Origin: Aequorivita viscosa
GTDB lineage: Bacteria > Bacteroidota > Bacteroidia > Flavobacteriales > Flavobacteriaceae
Length of the DNA stretch: 40,332 bases
Assembly: GCF_900106795.1 (NCBI RefSeq)
Contig: NZ_FNNS01000028.1
Location: 1 to 40,332, forward strand
Direction: 5' to 3'
Shown: positions 33,605 through 40,332 of the stretch, in pieces
How the letters are laid out: every line of letters starts with the position of its first letter
How positions within the stretch are numbered: the first letter of the stretch is position 1
Program-made: the position numbers and the translations under genes
The notes under the pieces: generated by a model
The model's input: only the letters and a program-made list of their open reading frames with translations
What the model was told of the DNA's origin: nothing
The model's database searches: none

Positions 33605-34063
33605 CTAGTAATAACTATTCCCCATTCTGTAGGGCGCACATCGTGGACAAATGCCATTAGGAGGACAGGAATCGGCATAAAGAAAACCGCGAGTAGCCTC
33701 TTTAAAAGCTATGTTTTTAACTTTGGTAGAGCCATCAGCGCTATAGCTGCTGTTTCCGCCGTAAATGCCAAAACTCTTTGCGTCTAGTGATACTTTAATA
33801 CCAGATTCAACATAATTTTCAGCTGCTGCCATAGCTTCAGACATACTTACCGGCTTTCTGAAATTTTCCTTACTCAATTTAAAAGACGGAAGTTTATTAG
33901 CGTATTTATTCATAAAGCTCCCTTTTCTCGCAAACGGTGTGTCCATCAAACTTTCAATCTCCGGAAGATAAACCATATCCAACTTGGCTTTATTAGATTC
34001 AAAATCTAATTGTGCCATTGAGATAAATGGTAAAAATAAAAGAAAAAGCAACAATCTTTTCAT
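33605..34063 (-). CDS. Secreted protein with cysteine-rich C-terminal tail, unknown function
   Basis: This 152-residue protein has a Sec signal peptide (residues 1-17, ending SMAQ). The mature part is polar and mostly helical up to residue 95, then glycine- and serine-rich (GIYGGNSSYSADGSTK), and ends in DSCPPNGICPRCAPYRMG with three cysteines in 9 residues. The C-x6-C-x2-C layout could form a disulfide or metal site. I do not recognise the family. The gene lies within the menaquinone cluster, between the CvfB-like gene and menB, but on the opposite strand, so it is a separate unit. Confidence 0.7.
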   Translation of the reverse strand: MKRLLLFLLFLPFISMAQLDFESNKAKLDMVYLPEIESLMDTPFARKGSFMNKYANKLPSFKLSKENFRKPVSMSEAMAAAENYVESGIKVSLDAKSFGIYGGNSSYSADGSTKVKNIAFKEATRGFLYADSCPPNGICPRCAPYRMGNSYY

Positions 34064-34192
34064 AAAGACAAATATATCAAATTTTGAGCTAATTATTATA
34101 CATTAAGAATTGATTGGAAATGTTCTGAAAAATGAAAAAAGTTAAAGCAATGACTTTCCTTTTTTAATTGCGAAGGAAGTCAGTTAGTAATC

Positions 34193-34222
34193 TATGCCAC
34201 TCAGACGGAATTATTATCTTTG
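34193..34222 (+). promoter_or_regulatory. Promoter of menB
   Basis: TATCTTTG at 34215-34222 is a perfect -7 element. TATG at 34193-34196 lies 18 bp upstream as a weak -33 element. The predicted leader is about 15 bases. Confidence 0.5.
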
Positions 34223-34241
34223 AAAACAAAAATTAAAACTT

Positions 34242-35081
34242 ATGTCTACTCCCAACTGGAAAATAGCCAAGGAATATTCTGATATTACCTATAAAAAATC
34301 GAATGGTGTGGCTCGAATTGCCTTTAACCGACCTGATGTTCGCAATGCATTTAGACCGAAAACAACTGCCGAATTGCTCGATGCGTTTCACGATGCACAA
34401 GAAGACACTTCTATTGGAGTGGTTTTACTTTCTGCTGAAGGGCCTTCGTCAAAAGATGGAGTTTACAGTTTCTGTAGTGGAGGCGACCAAAAAGCGAGAG
34501 GAGAGCAAGGATACGTTGGCGAAGATGGTTACCACAGATTGAACATTTTAGACGTACAAAGATTAATTCGTTTTATGCCCAAAGCAGTAATTTGTGTGGT
34601 TCCAGGATGGGCTGTAGGAGGGGGGCACAGTTTACACGTGGTTTGCGACTTAACCCTGGCGAGTAAAGAGCACGCAATCTTTAAACAAACCGATGCAGAT
34701 GTAACGAGCTTCGATGGTGGTTATGGTAGTGCCTATCTAGCCAAAATGGTAGGACAGAAAAAAGCACGGGAAATATTTTTCCTCGGAAGAAATTATTCTG
34801 CACAAGAAGCTTTCGAGATGGGAATGGTAAACGCAGTTATCCCGCACGATGAACTTGAAGATACTGCATACGAATGGGCTCAAGAAATCCTTGCAAAATC
34901 ACCTACTTCAATCAAAATGTTGAAATTTGCGATGAATCTCACCGATGACGGAATGGTTGGTCAACAAGTTTTCGCAGGTGAAGCCACTCGACTTGCCTAT
35001 ATGACAGAGGAGGCAAAAGAAGGTCGGGACGCTTTTCTGGAAAAACGCAAACCTAATTTTGAAAAGAAATGGTTGCCGTAA
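34242..35081 (+). CDS. menB: 1,4-dihydroxy-2-naphthoyl-CoA synthase
   Basis: This 279-residue crotonase-fold enzyme closes the naphthoquinone ring from o-succinylbenzoyl-CoA. Visible family marks are RPDVRNAFRPKT near residue 29, the CSGGDQKARG oxyanion-hole segment near residue 78, VPGWAVGGGHSLHVVCD near residue 121, and TDADVTSFDGGYGSA near residue 148 with the catalytic aspartate and tyrosine. The closing RKPNFEKKWLP is typical of MenB. It has its own promoter, and a bidirectional terminator follows. Its position within 5 kb of menD and isochorismate synthase supports a menaquinone role. menC and menE are not in this window. Confidence 0.96.
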   Translation: MSTPNWKIAKEYSDITYKKSNGVARIAFNRPDVRNAFRPKTTAELLDAFHDAQEDTSIGVVLLSAEGPSSKDGVYSFCSGGDQKARGEQGYVGEDGYHRLNILDVQRLIRFMPKAVICVVPGWAVGGGHSLHVVCDLTLASKEHAIFKQTDADVTSFDGGYGSAYLAKMVGQKKAREIFFLGRNYSAQEAFEMGMVNAVIPHDELEDTAYEWAQEILAKSPTSIKMLKFAMNLTDDGMVGQQVFAGEATRLAYMTEEAKEGRDAFLEKRKPNFEKKWLP

Positions 35082-35086
35082 AAATT

Positions 35087-35127
35087 AAAAACTCATTGAA
35101 CTGTATTAAAAAGTTCAATGAGTTTTT
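35087..35127. terminator. Bidirectional terminator between menB and the beta-helix lipoprotein gene
   Basis: A perfect 15-bp stem (35087-35101 with 35113-35127) begins AAAAACTCATT and ends AATGAGTTTTT. It serves menB from the left and the convergent lipoprotein gene from the right. Confidence 0.9.
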
Positions 35128-35148
35128 TACTTTTAAGCTAATCAGCAT

Positions 35149-36666
35149 TTATTCTTCTGGAAAGACTGAACTTTCATACGCACCCGCATCAGGCGGTGTC
35201 GCTCTGTTAACCCCGTTGAGGTCAATTAATGGTTGAACTCCACTTAAGCCAATATCTTCGGCACCTGAATTTCCTTTTTCAATATTAAAATTGTTTTGAT
35301 TGGTATTTTGAAAAGTTGGATTGACGTTAAAAACTATTTCAGAAAACAAGGATGCATCTGAAAAATCATATAATGGATTTTCTGAAAATTCGCCACGAGG
35401 ATCTTCAAAACGAATTAAACTATTTTTAAAACTGAAATTAAACGCCGCTTCTAAACTTCTGCCAAGTGAAAGTTCGATACGGTCATTTCCGTAAATAATA
35501 CAATTTGTGAAATCAGCTTTTATAAGGTCTGCAATAAACAAAGTTTCACCAACCTCCAAAGTGTTTTCAACAGTTACTGCCGAAAAGTTCCTGAATCCAT
35601 TTGTCCAATAATTAGCAAAAGTACAATGATTAAATTCGTAACTACCACCTAATTGTATCGCTAATGACGACTGGCCGCTATTATTAATAACAACGTTTTC
35701 GCCATAAACGTGTCCTGTTACAGCCATTAATCCAATATTCGAATTATTGTAAAGTTGAACATTTCTTAATATTGCAGGACTGTCTTCTACAATTATGCCC
35801 ACTATAGCATTTTTGATAGTTGTATGATTAAATTCGTTACCCGTACTGCCACTTGTTAGTCGGATATAGCCCCATTGTCCTGGGGTGTTTGCGAATGAAG
35901 GTTCTAATCTATCGCCTTGAAAAATCACTTCATTTTCCATTGCTTCCCGATCTAGACTTGGGGTACCCATAACTTTCATAGATCCCGCAACCAATATTCC
36001 ACTGTTGGCGTGAAAATGCACGCGAGCTCCAGCTTCAACATTTAGGGTTTTATCAGATCTAACTGCGGCGAACCCATAAATAACATAGGGCTTTTCATTG
36101 GTAAAAGTCAATTCGTCATCATCGAGGAAAAACCCAGGAATTTCGATAGCATCTTCACCCGAACCCAGCGTTAATGTTTCTATAGTTCCATCAGCATATT
36201 TTTCAGGGTATAAAAAAACAGCGTCCTTTACCAAGGTAACAAGTTCTACCTTCTGTTCGTTTGCACCTGTGTCAAAAAGAATTTGATCGGTATATAGAAA
36301 TTCATCAGAAGTGTTTGGCGGATTGTTAATGTCAAAAGTGGTTTCAACAAATATGAAAATGCTATCCTTGGCCAAAACTTGAACATCTTGAAATACTTTG
36401 CCGGGCATTCCGTCTACATTCAATCTATAATGCGAAGATTCTCCTTGCCCCAATTTAAGGCTAGGAATGTGGATATCGTCTTTGCTGTTATTGTATACTT
36501 TGAGTTTATAGGTGCTTGAACCAATATTTGTAAAAATTGTGTCCAAATATACTGTGTCCTTTGAAAATTCTAGATTTCCGCTGCTGGCTACTGTTTCAAA
36601 ATCGTTGCGGCAGGAGCTCCACAATATAAAACAACACAAAATTGCTACGCCGTATAAATATTTCAT
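35149..36666 (-). CDS. Lipoprotein with predicted right-handed beta-helix, unknown function
   Basis: This 505-residue lipoprotein has a signal ending in LWSSC (C19). Residues 30-150 form a beta-rich region with YLDTIFTNIGSSTYKLKVYN, suggesting an Ig-like or ASPM-type fold. From about residue 195 onward, short strand repeats with Asn ladders appear (IKNAIVGIIVEDSPAILRN, NIGLMAVTGHVYGENVVI), which is the pattern of a parallel beta-helix. The C-terminal PPDAGAYE is a common end of such Bacteroidota proteins. No catalytic residues can be named. It may be a surface or polysaccharide-binding protein, which is inference. Confidence 0.75.
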   Translation of the reverse strand: MKYLYGVAILCCFILWSSCRNDFETVASSGNLEFSKDTVYLDTIFTNIGSSTYKLKVYNNSKDDIHIPSLKLGQGESSHYRLNVDGMPGKVFQDVQVLAKDSIFIFVETTFDINNPPNTSDEFLYTDQILFDTGANEQKVELVTLVKDAVFLYPEKYADGTIETLTLGSGEDAIEIPGFFLDDDELTFTNEKPYVIYGFAAVRSDKTLNVEAGARVHFHANSGILVAGSMKVMGTPSLDREAMENEVIFQGDRLEPSFANTPGQWGYIRLTSGSTGNEFNHTTIKNAIVGIIVEDSPAILRNVQLYNNSNIGLMAVTGHVYGENVVINNSGQSSLAIQLGGSYEFNHCTFANYWTNGFRNFSAVTVENTLEVGETLFIADLIKADFTNCIIYGNDRIELSLGRSLEAAFNFSFKNSLIRFEDPRGEFSENPLYDFSDASLFSEIVFNVNPTFQNTNQNNFNIEKGNSGAEDIGLSGVQPLIDLNGVNRATPPDAGAYESSVFPEE

Positions 36667-36845
36667 TTGTTAATTTATTTGTTTTTCCAATGGAAATCTA
36701 AGTGAATTAGTTTGGTAAAAATATAACTTTTAATCCCGCTAATTATTGTGAACAGAGGAATATTCCGTTATTTCGAATCTAGATTTAGATTTTCATTTAG
36801 CTTAGGTAAGCATTGCCAATTATGATTAACAATTGGCGTACTATG

Positions 36846-37895
36846 TTACTTACCTTTTTCGATGATTTCAATTTTAAAAAGTTTGTCCCAGTTCTTTCCT
36901 GTGATATACAGAATGTTTGGTTCTGCTTTATATGCAATTCCGTTTAACACATCTAATCTTGGATGTTGGGTTACCTTGCTCTTTAAGTCTGTTAAATCAA
37001 TAACCCCTTCTACAGCGCCATTTGTAGGATCAATAATCGCAATAGACCCTTGTTGGTACACATTGGCATATATTTTACCTTCAACCCATTCCAATTCATT
37101 TACACTATTTATTTTACTCGTATTTGTGAAGATTTCGATATAATCTTCTTCGGCAAGTGTGTTTGGGTTTAGTGTCCAGATTCTCTCGGTACCATCGCTT
37201 TTATAGATTTTTTTACCGTCGTTACAAAGCCCCCAACCTTCCTTACTTTCATTATAAACAAAGGTTCCGGTTTGCTCCATGGTTTTAAGGTTGTAGATAA
37301 ACCCAGTTTTCTCTCGCCAGGTAAGTTGGTAAATTTTATTATTCAATATAGTAAGTCCTTCGCCAAAGTATTCATTTGCCAAAGTGACTTTTTGTAGAAC
37401 TTCTCCAGTTTTGTAATCTGTTTTCCGCAGGGAAGATTGTCTATATTGGCCAGTACTTTCGTAAAGTGTGTCGTTTGCAAATTCCAGACCCTGAGTAAAG
37501 CCTTGAATATCGTGCGGAAAAGTTTCTAGTACTTTATAGGTATAGAGTTTTGGTTTAATTGAAGATAAAATAGTGATGTTTTTTGAAGCGATATACTTAT
37601 TCCCTTTGCTATATATTTCCGCTTTTAGGGTTCTATTCCCTAGTTTTTGGCCCGAAAGCGAAATTTTATTTTCTGAAGCATCTATTTTATCCTTATTTAA
37701 ATAGTAAATAACTGAATCTGTTTCGATGTTTTTGGTATTGCTCAAAGAAACGGAAAGAACATCTTTGGAGGTATATGTTTTTTGCGAATTGTTAATTTTG
37801 AGTAAAAAAACATCTTTTTCGCCCTCCAAATTATTTCCGCAACTACTTAAAAGCACAGTTAAGCATGTCGCAATTAGTGAATTATAAACTCTCAT
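36846..37895 (-). CDS. Glutaminyl-peptide cyclotransferase (plant-type/bacterial QC, Glu_cyclase_2), lipoprotein
   Basis: This enzyme cyclises N-terminal glutamine to pyroglutamate on exported peptides or proteins. I place the start at 37895 (MRVYNSLIATCLTVLLSSCG), which gives 349 residues with a clear lipobox C19. A longer frame to 37991 runs into the SRP RNA promoter region and is not plausible. The C-terminal two-thirds form a beta-propeller, with FPHDIQGFTQGLEF, YESTGQY, ANEYFGEGLT, YQLTWRE and VNELEWVEGKIYANVY as strand signatures of the Glu_cyclase_2 family. It is divergent from the SRP RNA gene. Confidence 0.88.
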   Translation of the reverse strand: MRVYNSLIATCLTVLLSSCGNNLEGEKDVFLLKINNSQKTYTSKDVLSVSLSNTKNIETDSVIYYLNKDKIDASENKISLSGQKLGNRTLKAEIYSKGNKYIASKNITILSSIKPKLYTYKVLETFPHDIQGFTQGLEFANDTLYESTGQYRQSSLRKTDYKTGEVLQKVTLANEYFGEGLTILNNKIYQLTWREKTGFIYNLKTMEQTGTFVYNESKEGWGLCNDGKKIYKSDGTERIWTLNPNTLAEEDYIEIFTNTSKINSVNELEWVEGKIYANVYQQGSIAIIDPTNGAVEGVIDLTDLKSKVTQHPRLDVLNGIAYKAEPNILYITGKNWDKLFKIEIIEKGK

Positions 37896-37948
37896 GGAAC
37901 CTAAAATTTTTTCTGCAAGGTATTTATTAAAATTGTAATCTAAAAGCC

Positions 37949-37980
37949 TTTGAAAAACATCTAAAAAAAGTATATCTTTG
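37949..37980 (+). promoter_or_regulatory. Promoter of the SRP RNA gene
   Basis: TTTG at 37949-37952, exactly 20 bp, then TATCTTTG at 37973-37980, both perfect. The RNA's pairing end begins at 37985, so the distance from the last G to the start is about 4-5 bases. This makes it a useful ruler for other promoters in the window. Confidence 0.85.
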
Positions 37981-37984
37981 CGCC

Positions 37985-38088
37985 GTGGCAAGTCCTACAC
38001 AACCAGCTCCTGTTGAATCCTCCAGGGCGGGAACGCAGCAAAGGTAGATGGTCGTAGCGGTGTGATGTAGGTAGCTTGCCACTTTTTT
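37985..38088 (+). ncRNA. ffs: Signal recognition particle RNA, small bacterial (4.5S) type
   Basis: This RNA binds Ffh and directs signal-sequence-bearing ribosomes to the membrane. The terminal helix GTGGCAAG (37985-37992) pairs with CTTGCCAC (38075-38082), and the next stretch GTCCTACAC pairs with GTGATGTAGG. The apical Ffh-binding domain is unmistakable: TCCTCCAGGGCGGGAACGCA followed by GCAAAGGTAG, which holds the GGAA-type tetraloop region and the asymmetric loops. Six T after the terminal stem (38083-38088) make the stem itself the terminator. The promoter directly upstream is perfect. The length of about 98 nt is normal for the small form. Confidence 0.96.
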
Positions 38089-38196
38089 ATTCTTTTAACT
38101 TTCGGCTCTAGAAAGTTTTAGTTTTTCAAAACCTCAAGTACTTAATTTATCTCAAGAGAATAATAACTTTTTTCTCAACACTCTTTTTACATTCTA

Positions 38197-38228
38197 TTTG
38201 CAAAACTGAACACATAAACGCACCTTTG
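38197..38228 (+). promoter_or_regulatory. Promoter of the second SDR gene
   Basis: TTTG at 38197-38200, 20 bp, then CACCTTTG at 38221-38228, one mismatch to TAnnTTTG. The predicted leader is about 13 bases. Confidence 0.5.
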
Positions 38229-38245
38229 CGTTTCAACAGCATTTT

Positions 38246-39052
38246 ATGTCGAAAGTGATATTCATTACAGGGGCTTCGTCTGGAATTGGTAAAGCCATTG
38301 GCGAATACCTAGCTAACAAGAATTATCGTGTTTTTGGAACGAGCAGAAACCCACAGCGGATTAAAGATTCAAAATTTCCCTTAGTAAAGATGGATGTAAA
38401 TGATAATGATTCAATCCAAGCAGCCATTTCGGAAGTAATTTTTAAAACCGAAAGGATTGATGTTCTTATAAATAACGCCGGTGTTGGCATTACAGGTCCA
38501 ATTGAAGAAACTCCATCAACCGAAATTGAAAACGCATTTAACACCAATTTATTTGGTCCTATAAATGTAATTAAGGCTGTGTTGCCACAAATGCGGAAGC
38601 AGGGCGGTGGACACATTCTTAACATCACTTCCATTGCAGGGTATATGGGGTTGCCATATCGTGGGATTTACTCGGCGACCAAAGCAGCTTTAGAAATTAC
38701 TATTGAAGCTATGCGAATGGAAACACTTCAATTTGGGATACAAATGACCAATGTGGCACCTGGCGATTTTGCTACCAATATTGCTGCCGGTCGATATCAC
38801 GCGCCTGTTTTAGACGATTCTCCTTATAAAAAGGCATACAGTAATACCCTTAAATTAATGGATGAACACGTGGAAAGCGGCGAAGATCCTTTAAAAATGG
38901 CGAAAGTTGTGCATCAAATAATCGAGACTAAAAATCCGAAAATACACTATAAGGTAGGAGCTCCAATGCAAAAGTTTTCGATTGTATTAAAGCGGATTTT
39001 ACCCGATAAAGTTTACGAAAATCTACTACTGAATCATTATAAGTTGAAATAG
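38246..39052 (+). CDS. Short-chain dehydrogenase/reductase (SDR)
   Basis: This 268-residue NAD(P)-dependent oxidoreductase has cofactor motif TGASSGIG at residues 8-15, NNAG at residues 76-79 and the triad S129, Y142 and K146 (YSATK). An arginine in GTSRNP after strand 2 suggests NADPH. The C-terminal PDKVYENLLLNHYKLK region is as in retinol-dehydrogenase-like SDRs (17-beta-type) of Bacteroidota. It shares only the general fold with the SDR at 18 kb. The mazG gene follows 30 bp later on the same strand, so cotranscription is likely. Substrate unknown. Confidence 0.88.
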   Translation: MSKVIFITGASSGIGKAIGEYLANKNYRVFGTSRNPQRIKDSKFPLVKMDVNDNDSIQAAISEVIFKTERIDVLINNAGVGITGPIEETPSTEIENAFNTNLFGPINVIKAVLPQMRKQGGGHILNITSIAGYMGLPYRGIYSATKAALEITIEAMRMETLQFGIQMTNVAPGDFATNIAAGRYHAPVLDDSPYKKAYSNTLKLMDEHVESGEDPLKMAKVVHQIIETKNPKIHYKVGAPMQKFSIVLKRILPDKVYENLLLNHYKLK

Positions 39053-39082
39053 TATATCCTAATTATTTAAAAACAACGTTTT

Positions 39083-39856
39083 ATGAATTCCAGAAAAGAC
39101 CAACTCAAAGCATTTGACCGTTTATTGACTATTATGGATGAGCTTCGAGAGCAATGCCCGTGGGACAAGAAGCAAACCATGGAATCGCTTCGTCATTTAA
39201 CAATTGAGGAAACTTACGAGTTGGGAGATGCCATTCTAGATAACGATTTGGAAGAGGTTAAAAAGGAATTGGGCGATGTGCTTTTACATATTGTTTTTTA
39301 TTCGAAAATAGGAAGTGAAACTAATGATTTTGATATTGCTGATGTTTGCAATACTATTTGTGATAAACTAATCTCACGCCATCCGCATATTTATGGCGAT
39401 GTTAAAGTTACAGATGAGGCCGAAGTGAAGCGAAATTGGGAGAATCTAAAGCTTAAAGAGGGCAAGACGAGTGTTTTGGAAGGAGTTCCAAGGTCACTAC
39501 CCGCTGTTGTAAAAGCCAGTCGTATCCAAGAGAAAGTTGCAGGGGTAGGTTTTGACTGGGAAGAACCGCATCAAGTTTTTGAGAAATTGCAAGAGGAGTT
39601 AGGAGAGTTGCAACACGAAATTTTGGAAGACAATAAAGATAAAATTGAAGCCGAATTTGGGGATGTGTTGTTTTCAATGATTAATTATGCCCGTTTTTTA
39701 GGAGTAAATCCCGAAAATGCTTTGGAACGTACAAATAAGAAGTTTATAAACCGATTTCAATATTTAGAAGAAAAGGCCAAAGAGCTGAACAAATCATTAA
39801 AAGATATGACACTTGCCGAAATGGATGTGTTTTGGAATGAAGCGAAAGGTCAGTAA
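39083..39856 (+). CDS. mazG: Nucleoside triphosphate pyrophosphohydrolase MazG
   Basis: This 257-residue all-helical enzyme hydrolyses non-canonical nucleoside triphosphates to monophosphates and pyrophosphate. It has two MazG units, as usual for the long form. The N-terminal one has LREQCPWDKKQTMESL and IEETYELGDAI followed by KELGDVLLHIVF, and the C-terminal one has KLQEELGELQHEI followed by EAEFGDVLFSMINYAR. The paired E-x-x-E...E-x-x-D acidic residues bind magnesium. The C-terminus AEMDVFWNEAK is typical. It is probably cotranscribed with the SDR gene. Confidence 0.95.
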   Translation: MNSRKDQLKAFDRLLTIMDELREQCPWDKKQTMESLRHLTIEETYELGDAILDNDLEEVKKELGDVLLHIVFYSKIGSETNDFDIADVCNTICDKLISRHPHIYGDVKVTDEAEVKRNWENLKLKEGKTSVLEGVPRSLPAVVKASRIQEKVAGVGFDWEEPHQVFEKLQEELGELQHEILEDNKDKIEAEFGDVLFSMINYARFLGVNPENALERTNKKFINRFQYLEEKAKELNKSLKDMTLAEMDVFWNEAKGQ

Positions 39857-39934
39857 TCAGTTTTCAGTGGGAGTTTGCAATATTTAAACTAAAGCTGTAC
39901 TTCTAAAAATCTAAAATCGTATGTCATAAATTTA

Positions 39935-39974
39935 AAAAGAGGGTGAACAGTATTTAAATTATTGTTACACCCTC
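39935..39974 (-). terminator. Minus-strand terminator beside the IS256 insertion
   Basis: On the minus strand GAGGGTG (with AACA) pairs with TGTTCACCCTC and is followed by five T. The gene it would serve lies to the right, where the IS256 element now sits. It lacks a T tract in the plus direction, so it does not obviously serve mazG. Confidence 0.6.
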
Positions 39975-40020
39975 CAAAATCTATTATCCTAGATTATAAG
40001 GGACTATCTCATAAAGTGTG

Positions 40021-40068
40021 TTAGTTAAAAAAATAGCGGGGGCCGGCCCCCGCTATTTTTTTAACTAA
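40021..40068. repeat. Perfect 48-bp GC-core palindrome in the IS256 leader
   Basis: Each half is 24 bases, with no mismatch and no loop spacer. The halves run from TTAGTTAAAA through TAGCGGGGGCC and back. The GC-rich centre contrasts with the AT-rich surroundings. It lies between the presumed terminal repeat and the transposase start and ends in a T run in both directions, so it can act as a terminator or as an RNA hairpin shielding the gene from outside transcription. Confidence 0.9.
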
Positions 40069-40087
40069 TTTTAAATTTTTACACATT

Positions 40088-40332
40088 ATGAAGAAAGATG
40101 ATTTAATTTCAGATGATTTTCTGAAGCAGTTCAAAACCCACGAAGAGCTCACGGGCTTTTTGAAGCAGATCCAGAAACGTGGTATCGAAAAGATGCTCGA
40201 AGGTGAGCTCGATAGCCACCTTGATTACGACAAGTACCAAAAGTCTACTGACGCTAATGTGCGCAACGGTCACACCAAGAAGAAAATAAAAACTTCCTTT
40301 GGTGAATCCGAGATTGCCGTCCCCAGGGATAG
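40088..40332 (+). CDS. IS256-family (mutator-type) transposase, N-terminal fragment
   Basis: 81 codons are visible from ATG 40088 (MKKDDLISDDFLKQFKTHEE) to the window edge, with no stop. The conserved N-terminal block EKMLEGELDSHLDY, then NVRNGHTKKKIKT, then FGESEIAVPRDR is the standard start of IS256/mutator transposases. The catalytic DDE residues lie further on, outside the window. The codon use and higher GC of this segment differ from neighbouring chromosomal genes, as expected for a mobile element. Confidence 0.9.
   Translation, partial: MKKDDLISDDFLKQFKTHEELTGFLKQIQKRGIEKMLEGELDSHLDYDKYQKSTDANVRNGHTKKKIKTSFGESEIAVPRD

Larger units (their letters stand above)
40000..40332 (+). mobile_element. 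IS256-family insertion sequence, left part only
   Basis: The left end is taken as GGGACTATCTCATAAAGTGT from position 40000, a typical IS256-type terminal repeat. A 48-bp palindrome and the start of the transposase gene follow. The element runs out of the window, so the right end and the target duplication are not visible. Confidence 0.7.

Noticed and set aside
37896-37991. 32-residue N-terminal extension of the glutaminyl cyclase
   Set aside because: It removes the lipoprotein signal from the N-terminus and overlaps the SRP RNA promoter and 5' end.
1-40332. CRISPR array, tRNA, rRNA, prophage or biosynthetic gene cluster
   Set aside because: No regularly spaced repeats, cloverleaf-like sequences, phage structural genes or assembly-line enzymes were seen on either strand.

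Overview
The window reads as chromosomal DNA of a Flavobacteriaceae-type member of the Bacteroidota. The evidence is an AT-rich sequence, a short primary sigma factor that lacks region 1.1, many perfect or near-perfect TAnnTTTG -7 promoter elements, a LytS/LytTR two-component pair, menaquinone (futalosine-independent) biosynthesis genes, and several secreted proteins typical of flavobacteria. The genus cannot be fixed from this sequence. Both ends lie inside transposase genes: an IS982-family 3' end on the left and an IS256-family 5' end on the right. This is what a contig or segment broken at repeated elements looks like.

Layout. 1-0.36 kb: IS982 remnant. 0.6-5.4 kb: e(P4)-type acid phosphatase lipoprotein, bile-acid:sodium-symporter-family transporter, a secreted protein of unknown function, and a LytS-type histidine kinase overlapping its LytTR regulator. 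5.6-9.7 kb: amidohydrolase lipoprotein, FAD-dependent dehydrogenase (COG2509 type), and a small outer-membrane barrel-like protein. 9.9-12.5 kb: a 600-residue cysteine-rich protein of unknown function. Its last 80 bp are repeated 743 bp downstream, and a toxin-antitoxin module with an amber-interrupted toxin lies between the two copies. 12.5-17.3 kb: trmL, ADP-forming acyl-CoA ligase, and dnaK with a sigma54-like promoter. 17.4-20.3 kb: VanX-like dipeptidase, SDR, a small unknown protein, and an OmpA/Pal-type lipoprotein. 20.6-24.5 kb (minus strand): a probable operon of SLC13-type permease, MscS channel and a 42-residue membrane protein, preceded by rpoD. 24.7-29.3 kb: small membrane and secreted proteins, universal stress protein, a single-repeat DUF1456 protein, a 670-bp gap holding two related 28-codon ORFs, a VTT/DedA-like membrane protein, an alpha/beta hydrolase, and a spermidine-synthase-like methyltransferase. 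29.4-35.1 kb: menaquinone genes (hotdog thioesterase, isochorismate synthase, menD, menB), interleaved with a CvfB-like S1 protein and a secreted protein with a cysteine tail. 35.1-39.9 kb: beta-helix lipoprotein, glutaminyl-peptide cyclotransferase, SRP RNA (ffs), SDR and mazG. 40.0 kb to end: IS256-family left end with a perfect 48-bp palindrome.

How the genes work together. Most of the window is core housekeeping: transcription (rpoD), protein folding and export (dnaK, SRP RNA), tRNA modification (trmL), nucleotide sanitation (mazG), respiratory quinone synthesis (men genes) and osmotic or ion handling (MscS, SLC13). The SRP RNA promoter (TTTG-N20-TATCTTTG) has a structurally defined transcript start, so it serves as an internal ruler. 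With that ruler, menD, the CvfB gene and the FAD dehydrogenase appear to be transcribed with essentially no 5' leader. I found no CRISPR array, tRNA, rRNA, phage or recognisable biosynthetic gene cluster. The least explained items are the twin 28-residue ORFs, the repeat-flanked toxin-antitoxin module, and the 600-residue cysteine-rich protein.
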